In this document: positions 21,074 through 34,954 of the stretch, in pieces | How positions within the stretch are numbered: position 1 is the first letter of the stretch | How the letters are laid out: each line of letters opens with the position of its first letter | Source: Tubulanus polymorphus | Lineage: Eukaryota > Nemertea > Palaeonemertea > Tubulaniformes > Tubulanidae | DNA length: 64,000 nt | NCBI RefSeq assembly: GCF_964204645.1 | Contig: NC_134029.1 | Span: 6,652,001 to 6,716,000 of the forward strand | Direction: 5' to 3' | Notes under the pieces: generated by a model | Told to the model about the DNA's origin: nothing | Databases searched by the model: none | What the model saw: the letters and a program-made list of their open reading frames with translations, nothing else | Position numbers and translations under genes: made by a program

Positions 21074-24000
21074 AAGTCTTTCATACGTTTATTCATTTAT
21101 GTGTTTGATCGCAGTTAATATTTCTTATTTTGAGGACGGTTCGATTAGAAACAACCGTCAGACAAGCTTGATCTGACTTCGGCGGTCCAATTCTTACTGT
21201 CCCTGTTGTAGCCTAAAATAATGATGCCTCCTTCCGCATTTCTGTTGAGCTTAAGAGTAGACCCGACAGAGCTGAAACGACCGTCCAGAGGCCGACTTGC
21301 TATTAAGGCGATGACTGGTACGGTAGGACAAACGCGCATTCGGCGACACGTCTAAATTCCAACCATAAACGAATTGGCAACATCGCACCTTAATACTTCG
21401 GGGATAAACAGTAAATATAAATATGATCGCTTCGTCAAATTCTATCAAGCCGCGGCATAATAGGAAAAACCTGATCAATCGTGGACCGTGAACAATCTGG
21501 GCGCTTACATTGTCAAGTAATTTCTTGCAGTGTAATCCCGCGGGACCGTCTCAGACATGTGCTCCCGCGGCGAACGCCGTGTAATCCGATCTAGCTGACA
21601 ATTACATACCGAACTATCGATCGATCGGCTAAAATATCCGTAGCGCAAAAACAAACGCCGAAATGCACCGCAGATTTCTCAATTTCTGCAGCTTGTCTCT
21701 CGCGGACGAAGTCGATGAAATAGCGAACAATGTACTGTTTCGCATTGTGGATTATTTTTCCATTTCGTCCGAATCATCGACAGCAAATTCCATGCAGTTT
21801 CAGAACGGCAATGCTATATGACGCAGTTTTAATTTCCCCTAAGAGATCAAACATGATCAAACGTTTTCATGATGTCACCAACCAAGTCGTGTGCTTAATG
21901 TACAATCACTGCAGTCATGTCAAATTCTAGATAAGTAACTCTACGGATAGCATTTTAAAAAATTCAATGGCTTCTATTCTCTGTAGAAATTGATCGAAAT
22001 TCTCTAGAATCTCTCGAAATATCGCCGATATAACGAGACCATTAAACGAAGACGCCTCACGCCGGATTAGAATTTTAGATGCGGTGGTGGTTTGAATGCA
22101 AAACATACCGACGAAATAGCTGATAAAACGTCGAAAAAAAACAAGTGCAGAATATTTTGAGGCTGTGAACACGTCAATAGTCTGATTACATTCCAAATTC
22201 GAATTCAAATCAAGTTATTCAACGAAATGAAAAGATTCGATTTCAGCGAAAGTACATCGCCGTGTTTGATATAGAGTTATCGGTTTTCCTAATGAGCTCG
22301 ACGTTTATTGATTACGACTCCCTGTCGGAAATTGATTCGCACGACCTTCCCACGCTCTTGGTAATTCTTTTTCACGTTTACCTGCAAATCAGATTTCAAT
22401 AGCTTAAAGAAAACGTCTCTTATACGCTCAGAGTGTTGCTGTCTTTGGAAGGCTGTAATTCAAATAAATCGACGCGTCGCTATCACAATATTCCGGTTTA
22501 GGTAAATGATGGATAAATCCCCGTCAGTATCTATCGTTTTTTGTCATCCGAGCTGAATTAGACGTGTTCACGGAGAAAGTTTGCTTTTAATTCAATCTTT
22601 TAAAAAGTTTTAGTACATTATCCAAGGGCTCTGAAATATTGGACTCACCTCTTTTGACAGGGTTGTTGTATTCGTGGATTTTTTTTTCGCCACAGAAACA
22701 CGTCGACTAACGATAAGACGACAGAAAAATCACTGTATTACAGGGTTGTTGGAATTAGTAGACTGAGCCTGTGCGATCGAACGGTCAGTTTGAAGGTTGG
22801 GGGGAGGATGTCTCCCTCGTGGGAAGGGTGAGAGGGTGACAGGGGATAGGGAGATAAGAATAGAGGAAGACAGACAGAGAGACGCTGTCTCCGTGAGGCA
22901 GACAGATCCCGTTCAACGCGCGGTGAAAACAAACGTGTCGCGGGAAGCCTTCTCCGCTCACTCGGCTGATTTATATCATCTGATGCCGCGTATATCACCA
23001 TGTATAAATATATGCGCATTATATGAATCTGCTGTTGTAATTATTGAATTAATGAAATAATTCATCAATACACGCGGACAATGTCTTCCGAGACGCGAGG
23101 ATTATAATATGGATATTAATTTTCAGACGTTTTCAGTCATTTACAAAGCGAAGATGCGGCGCTCTACGCAGGATTAATCAAAGCAGGCCAGGCAGCGACT
23201 AATACATAAAGGGCCTCCTTATAAAGGAGATTATGTCATCGGCGCTGTTAACTATAAAGAAATAAACTTTACGATGATTGATACAGTTGATCCAGGTTAC
23301 AAACTTCAACCTTGTTCGATGAAAATATAGTTTAACGAAACTTTGACGAGTCAAATGCACATATATTTCAAGTGAAAGAGGTCTTGAACCACAGGTCGAA
23401 TCTTTCGAAGTCACCCGTGTAGTCATGTCGATCAAACAGGGTAAGTAAGCTGAATCATTGAATCATTGGCGTTTAGTTCTTCATAAAAACCGTATATACG
23501 TTATCAAGTAAGTGTCGGTAGTGAATGTGCACGCCTTAGGGGGGAGAGGGAGGGGGTTGGCGGGTAGATTTCTTAATTGTTGCATTTTTAAGTCTCGATT
23601 CTAGGCGCGTAACGTTAGACGAGCCTAGATCCGTGACACATTTCGAATAAGACAATTAGATAGACATTCTTTTTCTTAGTTATGTTTCACGTTTGAACAC
23701 TGTTGTAAGGAGGACGAAACTGAGCTATTATAAATGCCGGTGTACCGACTGTCTTCCTGTGCAGTAACGCCCATAATTGACAATGATATAGCTATACGCT
23801 ACCGGTTGAATATGAAGCGATATGACAAATACAGATCTCTCGACATTAATACATATACTTGAAAATTGGACGTAATTAACGTATAGAGTTATACGTATAA
23901 TGAATGGCATGTTTCATTTCAACGCGGTTGAAATCGATTTGCCATCATATGAAACGGTTTGCGCTTTATGTTCTGGAAACAAAACAAAACGAAAAAAGTA

Positions 24001-27000
24001 AAATCAATTTAACCAAGTGAAATCATACAAGTGAAAATACATCATATTTATTTGTTTATTGATAGTTCTTATTTTCGTTATATTTCTTTGGTGTGCAGCT
24101 TTTCCAGTTGACCGCGTCCAAGCTGACGACGCAATATGGCATATATATATTACTGTTGTAGACCGTTATTGCCATCTGTTACATCGACAGTATACGTTCC
24201 AGTTCGGCTCTAGGCACGTCCAGACGCGACAACTCATTTCATTTATGCTCATTACCGGCTACGACTCAAAATGCACAAACAATACAATATATCCAGCGCC
24301 TTTCGAGATTCATTTATCTTGCAAAGAGAAAAATCAATCGCATCGACTTCAGACGGTGTCTGAAACGAAATTAGTTTAAACATGGACGTATCGGGTTAGT
24401 TTATATGTCCAATGTTCCAGATGACGCCATGCGTACAATTGATACCTTGTTTTTCCTTCCTGATGACCTTATTAACGTTGGCCTTTTGGTCGGCTGCCTA
24501 TCTACCCCGTCGTACATTTCGTTTTATAAATCATGATGAAGTTAACCATAACAGACCCGGCAGTTTTGGAAATGAACTGATTACAAATTTATTGCAGTTT
24601 ACAACGATGACCCGGTCATTTCATTTCACTTTTCTAATTGTATATCACCATACACGTTCAAAAGCGCTGTCAGAACCTACGTAGGTTTCGATCTTGTTCA
24701 TTTTATATATCACACTGCTCTCCAGATTTGGAAACGAATGGACGCGTCAATTTTTATTGTCCGGCCGGTATAAATATGCTATGTCATTGCGACAGTGCCG
24801 GCGTTATTTTTATCAGCTGCTACATCAGATTTGAGGGGAGTTGAACACAATATTACCTTCTTCGAGGGATTGGTCGTTAATCGAATTGTCGTCTGTCGAT
24901 TTGTCGTCAGTTGCAGCGTTTTTTTCCTGCGACTATTCGGTAGGTCGTCGCCTCCGTCGATGACGTAGTCGTTCTATATTCGCCAACGTCGGGCGAGAGT
25001 GCAAACAATTGAAGGCGCTCGTCATCCGTATAATCACTGTCAAAACACATCACACCGTATCTGTCTTCATTATTGGAAAATGTACACCGACGGAACGTAA
25101 GACCTAAAGGTGTTGTGAGAAGTAATAATGTCCCCATCGTTTAACTGGGCTGTAGAGAATATCACCTTATTTTCTTTTTCCCTCCCTGGCACGGTTAGTT
25201 TTTCCTTCGTTTCCACCGAGTTTACGATCACCACCGGCGGCGGTATAAGTTGCGTTCTGAGAAAAAGACGTTGTCTCATTTGTATATTAGCGAAGGGGAA
25301 CGACGGAAATAAAGGTATAGTGGGTCAGGTAATCAGAAAGCTTTCTAAAATGCTTAATACCTTAGATTGAGCATTTGTATTTCAGAATCCCGGGCCCCAC
25401 AGCCTACTGCATAAATATTCCATTGTATTCTGTGATTGCTTTCGAACATGAAAATAACCAAGCTGTGAAACTCAATAAAAAACCGCGTCATCCCACAACG
25501 AATGAATCCTTTCGTAAAAGATAACGAACGTTGACAACCAACGTGAAGCAACACAACGACGAGTGAATCTATTTTTGAGAATCGTTACGTCACCTCCTTT
25601 CAACCTTTTCACGACAAGCTCACGATGTGGAACTTTCTTCTTCCAACTGCCCACGATACCAAAAAGCCTCCCCCGACCATTAACGTATTCGGTTCGAGGT
25701 AGGACCAGTCCTATTATTGAAGTCCGGAACTGAACCCGAACCCAATTCAACGCAGATCCAAGGGTGCGTACCACAAACTTATTATAAGTGGCTTCTTTGA
25801 TATGGTTTGACAAAAGGTCGCACGTTTGCTAAATCCGATGATAAAGCCGCGAGGGATTGGACTTTTTCTCCGCTGTTAAGACTGATAAACCCCGACTTAC
25901 TATCTCTGGACAGACAGATTCTAAGAGCCAAAATGAATGTAATTTCCGATTTTATACGGCACGTAGAAGCATTTTTACATTGATATTTACTTGGGAAAAT
26001 CGAGACGTTCATTGTTGCTATGGGTACCACCAAAAATACATCATGTTTGTACATTAAGAAAAATGCATTTGTCACTTTCTATTTGGAATATGTTTGAGAA
26101 GATGAAGATCGTGTTTTGTCAGTATTACAATTTCTTTTTTTTTGCTGTTTTGGTAAGTTTCTGCGTGACACATGTGAAAATGATCATTGCTGATGCTTAT
26201 CAGGCATCGTTTCTCTCTGGTAGAAGTACGTGCATCACTTTATTGTTAAAGCCTCCATTATCCCGAGTACCTAGCGGCTAAATTGCGTATCCCTCCCCCG
26301 CACTGTCAGGCAGTAATAAGAAAAAATGTCAGAAGTTCTCTTCATGGATTTAATTCCATATGTAACTTGGCAAATTAATTACTTTAAAAAGGAATTGGCA
26401 GTAAATGGAGTCAGTTTTGATGAGTGAAGTTCGATTTCTAAACGTTGACAGTACACAAATTTTAACGTCTAGAAATCTAACTTTATAATTTTAACTAATT
26501 CAAATTAAATGTTAATCCCCGTTTGTGAAGCTGGGCCCTGGATAAATCTACATCTTTAATATACATGTTTATTTCTGTTTGCTTTTGGAAAGCACTGACA
26601 AGTCAACACGGTTGACGAGTGAAAATCTTATTTGATTTTCATTACGACAATATAAGCCTGCCAATGAAAGCGTCGATGTTCCGAATCCCACGAAGATCAG
26701 AAGAAGACTTACGATTACATCACACACCGCAAATCGATGTACAAGCAGGCGGATTACACATAAACTTTATAGGCGCTCAATTTCTCCGGCGTAATGATGT
26801 AGAAGCCGGCTGAAATAAGTTTAAAGTTCACCGCACAGTTGTCGACGAAAGGCACGAGTTTAATCTGATTTTACGGTGCAGCAATTATAATTCATGCTTT
26901 ACTGAACGAGAAATGTCTCGGTCGTAAATGCAACAGATATCTATTTATCCGATATTACGCAAAGCGTAAGAATTCCAAACGTTCCTTGTGCTGCTGCGAT

Positions 27001-28809
27001 TTCTATTTGCTTTTTCGGTGAATGGTTCAACTTTGAAGACGTTCCTCTTGAATAGAGGACACGGGGATAAGCGAACGTGTTATTTGACAAGCTCTTCTTG
27101 AAAGGCACATATGATTTGAAACATGAAAATATCGCGATTGTGATTGTGATTTTATTTTGAAGTGATTTTTTCAATCATTTACACAAAGTCTCAGCCAGGC
27201 AGCCAATGCTTAGATTTCTAACTTATCTTCGCGCTGAAAAGTGCGGGTAGAATTTTGAGAGCGAGGACCGATAGAATAGAAAAGCCATGCTGGTTGCCTC
27301 CAAATAAAGTTATTCCTAAGGATCTTTGCCTCATGATACTGCAGTATCCCCTACTGATTTAATCAAAACGCAATGGCGTTTTCCGTGATAATTAATTTTC
27401 ACTGCGGTTATTCCCGATGCGAGTGGTAAACACATATAGCCTTAGCCTCGTAGACAAGCATTAGAACTTCTTCGATTTGTGATATATATCATAGGGATCA
27501 GAAGCCGTGAAAATATACTTGTTGCGACATTGAATAAACTAATTTTACCATCCTTATGTAACAAATTTCTGAAATATTTCTTTCAATACTCCGATGTTTT
27601 CCAGTATTTTGTTAAGCCTCTGAATTCATATTTACGTAGATGCTACGTTTCCTATTATCTATTATTTTGAAGTCTCAAGGTCGTGTATTTAAACGGGTTT
27701 CTGTATGGTGTGGTTTATCTCCGAGACCTGTGATGAGAAGCGATCTATACAGACTGCATTTGATACAGTATCTATCGAGTTTGACGTTAGCAATTAACGT
27801 TATGCATTCCGTGTGATGTGTCTACCATCAAACAGCCAGGTCTGTCGAGCGAACTTATTAAATACACGGCTAATGTCACGAATATTATCATGGAACGTAA
27901 TTAATAAGATTTTGTTCGTTTTATGACGCACTCCCCCGGGTTTCGAGATGCACATCACGTTTGTCGTTCAGTCGTATATTGATTGTTGCTTCACAGCGTG
28001 CCGGTTAGCCTTTACATGAAAAATCGAACATGGCGAAAATGTCTTAATCAATCGTTTAATAAACCATTTTACAATTGCCAGCCGCCATTTTGTTAGGGTA
28101 CTTTTATCCTGTATTGTTGGTTCATTTTTTCTCTTTTTTTAGAAAACCATTTGTAGTACGTGTTTATCATATTTCATCGGCCCATAGATAGATTTTGACA
28201 ACTTTGGCAGTGAATTGCAAGTTTACTATTGGCAATAACCATATCAATAACACAAAATCTTAGCCATTCAATTGGTTAAATTAGTATTATATCTAACAAT
28301 GAATTGAAAAATCAATTCGTTTATGAATGTATGATGAAAATCCGTTAGGACAGAAAATCGTGCATATCATTTATGACTTATCAGTCGTCTGTCGAAGTTT
28401 CGGTTATCGTAGTAAATCAATGACGCGCGATCGGTTCGTCTGTCATTGACAAAAAGCACGTTCCTCGTTATATCGTCCCATATGATTGCTCATGCAAATA
28501 GCAGTTCCGTAAATCATCGGGATAAGGAAAAATTCCAGCCGTGAGTTTAATAACGGCGTTCTCCCGTTGTCATCAGACACGGTCGCGTCCTGATTGAGGT
28601 AAACGTTTATCTATTAAGGATGGTTTCAATCATAGTCAGACTGCATACAGTTGCTCGTAACTTAACTCGAATATTTCTGATTCTAAAGGCCCGTTGGTTG
28701 GCTACGAAGCGAGGATCGACTAAGGCCCTGTATTATGAACTAGGTTATAGGAATGGTTATAGAATCAATAACCGCCGAAGACCGGGCTTGTCGCTAGTCT
28801 AGATTATAC

Positions 28810-28840
28810 CAAATTCAAATTAAAACTAGCTTTATTGATC
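28810..28840 (-). repeat. Retroelement 3'-tail-like motif
   Basis: The minus strand reads GATCAATAAAGCTAGTTTTA followed by ATTTGAATTT, similar to 10190-10216 and to the plus-strand tail at 29524. Confidence 0.35.
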
Positions 28841-29523
28841 TTTAATGTAACGAAACATTATCGGCAAAGGAAGTACAAGTACAGGAGGGATGGAGGGGAG
28901 GCAGGGAGGAGGTGAGGGAGAGAGAAAATGATAAAAGTAACACATATAAAGGCAAAAATGATTATCATAACTAATTATGATTATAATGATGATAATAGAA
29001 ATAATAATTTAGAAGTTCATCTTAAATTATACTGATAATTAGACCAAACACTACAAACCAGAACAGTCATAACTCGTGATCAGTTTTTTAGACCGATTAG
29101 CTTGGCGTGAACCATAACCGGTTGGTGCAAATACCATTTCTCTCGAATATCATGCTGTAAATATTTGCGGACGAAAAATGCCGCAATGGTGTGTAATTGT
29201 ATAGTACGGGTTTTACGCATTCTCCGCGAATATTGTCAGTATATCTGATCGCTTTATCCGCTTAAACCTTCTACAATTTCTTCCATATTACCCACTTCCC
29301 TCATAGTCTTAGGAAAAATCGGGGTGATTTCGATACGCAAATATTTATCTTCCGCCAGATTCCGTAGTGGTAGTGGCACCGAAAAGCTCCATCTACATAT
29401 CACTCGTCTGTCTAATGGCGAAATTGGCCATTATCGACCATTCGGGTATCAGAACAAGAAAACTATAACTTTATTGACGTCTTGAAATATGACATATATT
29501 GCGTACTGTCGACAATGAATAAA

Positions 29524-29581
29524 GGATCAATAAAGTTATTTTTGATTTGAGTATATCGATAATTGAATTGAATTGAATTGA
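29524..29581 (+). repeat. Retroelement 3'-tail-like motif with (GAATT)n
   Basis: GGATCAATAAAGTTATTTTT is followed by a short pentanucleotide run, TTGAATTGAATTGAATTGA. It may be the 3' end of a non-LTR element with a simple-repeat tail. Confidence 0.35.
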
Positions 29582-30303
29582 CTGGCAGCCAGTCTAGGCC
29601 CGCTATATCGATGACGTAGAGCACTCTCAAATAATTAAGATTTATAAAAAAATAAGATAAGAGTCACGAAATACATGTAGAATATCCGCCAAAATAAATG
29701 CCAAAATTCACAACTGTAATTGTTATTTTGAAGCGCCAATACTGATGACGTAGTGCACATCGACCCACATAAACCCCTTAAATCTAATGAGAGGTTCAAT
29801 TCTGACATAAACCCATAACCTTGTATTCATCTGCGCTGTAAACGTGATGGTATTTCTTTCTAAATGCCGGAATTGGTTCATTACATCTAAGGCATTTCGT
29901 CGGTCTCTTGGCCGTATCGAGTCTCGAAGGATTATCTTGGACAGTTGACAGGTAAAGCGTATATAGTTTCCCCCGAGTCATTGTGCCATCAATTGCTATC
30001 GATGCATCACGGCTGCTTTTATCGTTTCGGGCAAAATGCATTCAAAATTCATAACAGTACACCGGGAAATGGGAATATTTTTAAGGCTTTCGAGCGCGAT
30101 AACAGTCGCCGTGACTCTTTGTAAATGAAAATAACCACCTCGGGAATTATTTCCCATTTATTAATTAAAAGGCAGTAGATATGTAAAGAAGTCGAATAAA
30201 TAACCGCAAAGGGGGCGATAGTTTTCTCTGTGCTGCTTCAGCCAGTTTTTCAAGGTTTATAGATCTAAAAAAAGATGTCGGCCCTCTATATTACAAGCAT
30301 CCA

Positions 30304-30472
30304 CAGGGCGCGTTCACATACCCTAATCCTTATTCCCGAGATCTATAAGGGGGCATGCGAATAAGCGGATGCGGATAAGGGGAGGCATTTCATTCTATAA
30401 CACCGGTCTAGATTTGGCCCGTTCCAGGTACGGACCCTTTTGGACCGATCTAGTGGTGTGTGAACGCGGCTG
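30304..30472. mobile_element. MITE with GCGTTCACA ends
   Basis: A 169-bp non-coding unit starts CAGGGCGCGTTCACATACC and ends in the reverse complement of ACAGCCGCGTTCACACACC. Inverted ends of this GCGTTCACA type are common in DNA-transposon MITEs. Only one copy was seen here. Confidence 0.55.
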
Positions 30473-32190
30473 TAGTCAATTCAATCAATTAAAATGCGCT
30501 GCCGTGTTGTAAATTGACGATCAACGTAACTGCAAAATAAGGATGTTTGAAAAACGTCTCAGTATGGATTTCCTGAGACGTCACCGCACGAGCTGTTTTG
30601 ATGAATCCATAAATCAAAATCAAACGTTTTGATTGAGGTATATCATATCAAATGGCGATATATCGGAACGAGCGTCGCTTTATTTCTCCGACGTTATGGC
30701 ACGGTTTTGCGTTGCATCCCATGCCAGATTGGCAATCACAGGTCGATGTTATGCTTTAATTTAGTCCAATTCGATATTGTAGATCGACAAATATGGATCG
30801 GCAACACAAATATAGAACTCCGTTCGCCGGCGAATAGAATGGGATATGGCAATTTTATGTGTAAATAAAGATGCTTTTCGGCGCCCGCAGCAATTTGGTC
30901 TGTTTTCAATCAATAAGGTGCATGATGATAAAATCGATCTCGAAGCTTATCAAAGACAATATTTGGCTGTGGTGAGTGCACGCACCATACGACAAATACT
31001 TGTGATAGGTGTGGCAACAAGCAAAGATCATTCGCATATATCATTCATATAAATCTATTTCTGAATCATGGAGGACGAGTGGGATTTGTTACGGTGTTGT
31101 CTTAGCAATTTCTTGTCGAACGGCAATTCGTGGATTATCAAAATCATCATACGTTCGATGTATCATTGATAGCTGATGCAAATGGATACCTGAGTAGTAG
31201 GTAAGATTCGTCGTCGCCATATCTTCACTGTGAAGAAAATACCTATGGCGAAATGCCTGATATCCTTGATGCACTTAAAACTATAACTTGAAATGTACAC
31301 CTCGTAATATTGAAGTAAACGAAATCACTCCCAGAATGAAATAGAAATCTCATGTATTTTATGCATAGTTAATCAATTCTTTGAAGCACATTTCTTGTTT
31401 TTTCAAAATAACTGATACCGTTTTGCCAATTCATCATCCGCAGTACTTCTCCTCTTGTGCGATGGCATTTAGGATCTGACATAGGTTAAGGATCTGACAA
31501 ACGCAGCCTATCCATTTTGTTTACCCGCCAGACAACGCACTGTGACAGTGTTGGAAGAGAATTGATTCGGGTTATGACAAAATATCCCAACATATTTATA
31601 ATATTTACAATCAATCGTCGAAAACAAATAGACTGAGACACGAATGTGTCTACAAATAAAACCAACATCATATTTTCATGGAAAACAATTAGGAGTCGCA
31701 TTTACCGTTGCCGGACTGATGCAGGATAAGCTATTCCGACTCCATGGTACATTTGTACCACACGACTAAAATTAAGTAATTACATATTAACTAATCAAAA
31801 TCTATCAAATGGACAGATTTCTTCTAATGATCTTGCATTCAATCGTTTATTTTGGTTCCTAAGACTAACTCTGAAGGATTGAGCGGTGGTCCTAAAGAAA
31901 ATCTTGTGCTATGTTCAGATCCTTCAGTTTTGCAAGACTAAACATTGGTTTGAGTTTTGTTGTCTATTTCAAATAATCTTGCTTTGAATCGTTCAGATCT
32001 TGGTTTCTCAAGGTGAACCCTGTAATTGAGCTGTTGTATTATTTAACAGACACTACTCCTGTTGTAGAATCCGGACGCGAGTGTGAACTGTCATTATTCC
32101 GGGTTCTATCGTGCACCTTATGGGAAATCATGCTACACGTCAGAATTAATTTCAACCTATGTATCAAAAACTAAGGACGAAATGAAATAA
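30473..32190. other. Non-coding stretch
   Basis: Nothing beyond short random open frames. No repeats, splice-framed exons or RNA genes were recognised. Confidence 0.35.
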
Positions 32191-32191
32191 A

Positions 32192-32337
32192 GCCCACAAC
32201 GCACACGATGCGGGGAAACAAGGAGACAGGGGACAGAAACACGTTTACGAGAAACGAGTAACATGTTTTTTGAAAACAATGTTTCCGGGACCAAGATGTT
32301 GGTTTCCGTGTTTCCATGCGTCGTGTGCGTTATGGGC
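32192..32337. mobile_element. MITE family 2, copy 1
   Basis: Starts GCCCACAACGCACACGATGC and ends with the reverse complement of GCCCATAACGCACACGACGC. Both ends continue into GGAAACA tracts, and the interior carries TTTCCG/CGGAAA motifs. A longer diverged copy is at 61084-61266. Confidence 0.75.
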
Positions 32338-32339
32338 CT

Positions 32340-33248
32340 AAGTAGGAAGGACACACAAATTACATTGATAACAATGCGTAACAGAAGTTGGTAAAAATTC
32401 ATCGAATTAGGTCGATGGGAAATGTGATACGTAACGTGTTCTCGTGCCCAATATAACAAGAAACACAAGTAAACGAGAATAAAACGAAGTTCTTCACTCG
32501 CCGGAAATTACAGTCGCCGATTCGATATCTGAAGTGTGTAGTGTAAATAACGACGATATATCTATATCACGCAGCTACACGAGTCTATAAGCGATCCTTC
32601 GAATAGCGCCGACCGCCGCCGGTTTTTCATTAAAGGAGAACTTGTACAGTTGTAGCTGCCGATAAGAATTGTTTATCAGGGGTCGTATTTTGTCGGTTGT
32701 TCGCGGAAATTTCGTGTTCCGGCCGGCGCGTACAGAGGCCATCGGATACGAGCCGTATTTGATCGTCCGGCGTGTTTCTACAGCACGAAAACCGGGCGAT
32801 TGCGTAATTAGCATCAGCGCTACCATTTTGGCCTAAGGACTAATATGATACGATTGCGTTGTTTAAACTACAGACTACCGATTGAAACGGGTTGATGAAA
32901 ATATCCCCCGAAATGGACGACCAATTTTAACCTATACAAATCGGCGATGAGTAACATTGTATAATGGTGTGTCCTGTGTTTGGTTTAAGAAGACGGTACA
33001 TACCACTAGTAACTACGAAAATTTAAGAGTATTCTTGCATCACAAGATCCAAACATCTTGAGGAAACTAGCAGTATAGCCTCATGTAGCCATCGTTGTGT
33101 ACGTAAATCAATTTGCGTATGTAACGACGTATAAAAACTTCAGTACAGATCTGGAGTAACTGTTATTGTACGTATAGCCATATACTGTTTAATTTTTTGT
33201 ATCCTTTGCTCGAAAAATTGCATAATCTCTGGAGCAATAAATTTGTAT
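32340..33248. other. Non-coding stretch
   Basis: A CpG-richer patch at 32575-32830 contains an 83-codon open frame on the minus strand with no recognised family. Otherwise featureless. Confidence 0.3.
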
Positions 33249-33391
33249 CAGGGACCGGTTGCATAGTTATGGCTTAGACTTAAGACCAGTCTTAGACCAA
33301 CTTAGTTCTATAGCCAATCTAACAAATTAAGACCAGTCTTAAGATTTAAGACCACTTTTGGACTTAAGTCACGACTGTGCAACTGGGCCCA
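33249..33391. mobile_element. MITE family 1, copy 2
   Basis: CAGGGACCGGTTGCATAGTT at the left and GACTGTGCAACTGGGCCC at the right, with the same TTAAGACCAGTCTTA interior as 19399-19526, in the same orientation. Confidence 0.8.
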
Positions 33392-34946
33392 GAATCTGAA
33401 TGTTATAACTACATATACGGGGACCATTAGATGTTCACGCCGGATGCATCAATATTACGTGCTTTAATGATGTACAATAACTAAGAGCGGCTGTATTTAA
33501 AATCATTTTGCCTGCGGTGACACTTAAACGTCGGCGTGAGTGTATTGAACCAGGACCAACATCACACATAAAACGTCGCTTTCTGGTCCACCAACGCTGG
33601 ACGTCGGCTCTACAGCGATATTTAGCCAACAGCCAGTTTAGTCAACTTGTATTCGTAATTTGATTTGTAGCAGACGCATCTTCGGAATGAAGTTGCCGAT
33701 AATAACGTTACACGAAGCCGTCCATTATTGGTGTCTATATTGTACATTGCCCTGCTGAACGATGGCTTACCTAAACTCGGCCCGCCACCGGTGAACACGG
33801 CGCGTAGAGCTTATGCACATGACGTGACAGCACGTCATATAACGAACTTTAATTTGGCAGGTATTGGTGCAAATGATTAACACATTGGGTGGGTGGCTGT
33901 ATTTCTATAACCTGCCCGGTCATATCATAGAATAGCGATGGCTTCTTTATTCATTTGCTTGATTTATTTGATTTCTATAGAGTTATTTGGTGTGTCCCTA
34001 CCACCAAACCCACCAAACCCACCACACCTGCTGGGAACGAAGCCGATGAATCGGAAATCGAAGTTCGGGTGTTGTCGGTCGAATTTGCATAATTTTGTTT
34101 GAATCACTCGTAACTAGAAATTTTTGTTCCGGCCCGTGTAAAATGATAACCAATTTGTTGCTGCTCAGGTTTTCAGATCGGATTTGCGGTTTATGTTAAT
34201 ATCCGATCACGAATCTAAAACTACTGCTTGGTAACTGACTCAATAAACCCTAAAATCCAAGTGCTAAATGGTCGGAAGTGCATATCAAAAAACCTTTAAC
34301 CTGAAGTGAAAATCGCAGACAAAGATTGATAAATCCTGGAAAAGGTTAAGCTGTCACTTGTACGCTAGCATTAACACTTCTCCGGGGGATATTGGACGCA
34401 TTTGCGGTCATTTCGTTTGAGTGCGCCTTGATTATCAATAAATCAGAGTTCTCTGGCGGGAAATAACATATCTTATATATGCGATTGATCATCGAGATTA
34501 CATAGACCCGGGTCGTATCGATGCCTAATGGTGATCGAGTACAGTACTTAACGTAACGCTCAGCTGCGGGGATGGGTGAAGATGTCATGAGAGCACGTCG
34601 CGTGTTATTCAGTCCATCTCCCGATCTAGTGCAAGATGCAAAGTATACACAAAAATATGCTTTATATAATCATGGATTCTAAAGTGTATAATGGTTGTCG
34701 TAGAATGTGATGAAAATAAGTCGGGCATGGAAAAGAAAATCGCATGAGTATAACCTCTGTACAACGATGCAATAAGTGCACTCTTTTATAGAAGTAATGG
34801 TAATATGAAGCTACGTCAGTGATATACTGCCACACTGGTAATACGTACCTTTGTACCCTCTCCTACGGGTACTACATTGAGTTTAGAATTTGCAATGCCA
34901 GGTCAGACTACCGTCTTTATACTACAATCTAAACATGTAATTGCAC
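33392..34946. other. Non-coding stretch
   Basis: No exon or RNA gene recognised. A small direct repeat of CACCAAACC occurs near 34011. Confidence 0.35.
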
Positions 34947-34954
34947 TGGTGTAA

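Larger units (their letters stand above)
21074..30300. other. Gene-poor stretch, no convincing coding gene
   Basis: No recognisable exon series. Noted content: a 53-codon frame at 21663-21821, a 23-codon frame from the ATG at 22292 ending at a GT donor (22360), a G/A-rich purine stretch at 22795-22890, a run of TAAT/ATTA homeodomain-type sites at 23034-23066, and G-rich repeats at 28885-28925. Longer open frames here have no family resemblance and no splice context. It could be a regulatory landscape or a very large intron. Confidence 0.4.

Noticed and set aside
24059-24379. 106-codon frame with a hydrophobic, signal-peptide-like start
   Set aside because: It begins at a TTG, has no ATG near the start, no cysteine pattern or family, and lies in otherwise non-coding DNA.
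25472-25813. 113-codon minus-strand frame
   Set aside because: No motif or splice support. The neighbouring frame at 25782-26075 overlaps it, as expected for random frames.
29796-30041. Cys/His pattern CLRCNEPIPAF on the minus strand suggesting a zinc finger
   Set aside because: Only one CxxC pair, no second ligand pair at standard spacing and no splice-framed neighbours.
32575-32826. 83-codon minus-strand frame in a CpG-richer patch
   Set aside because: The composition is somewhat gene-like, but no family, splice sites or partner exons could be identified.
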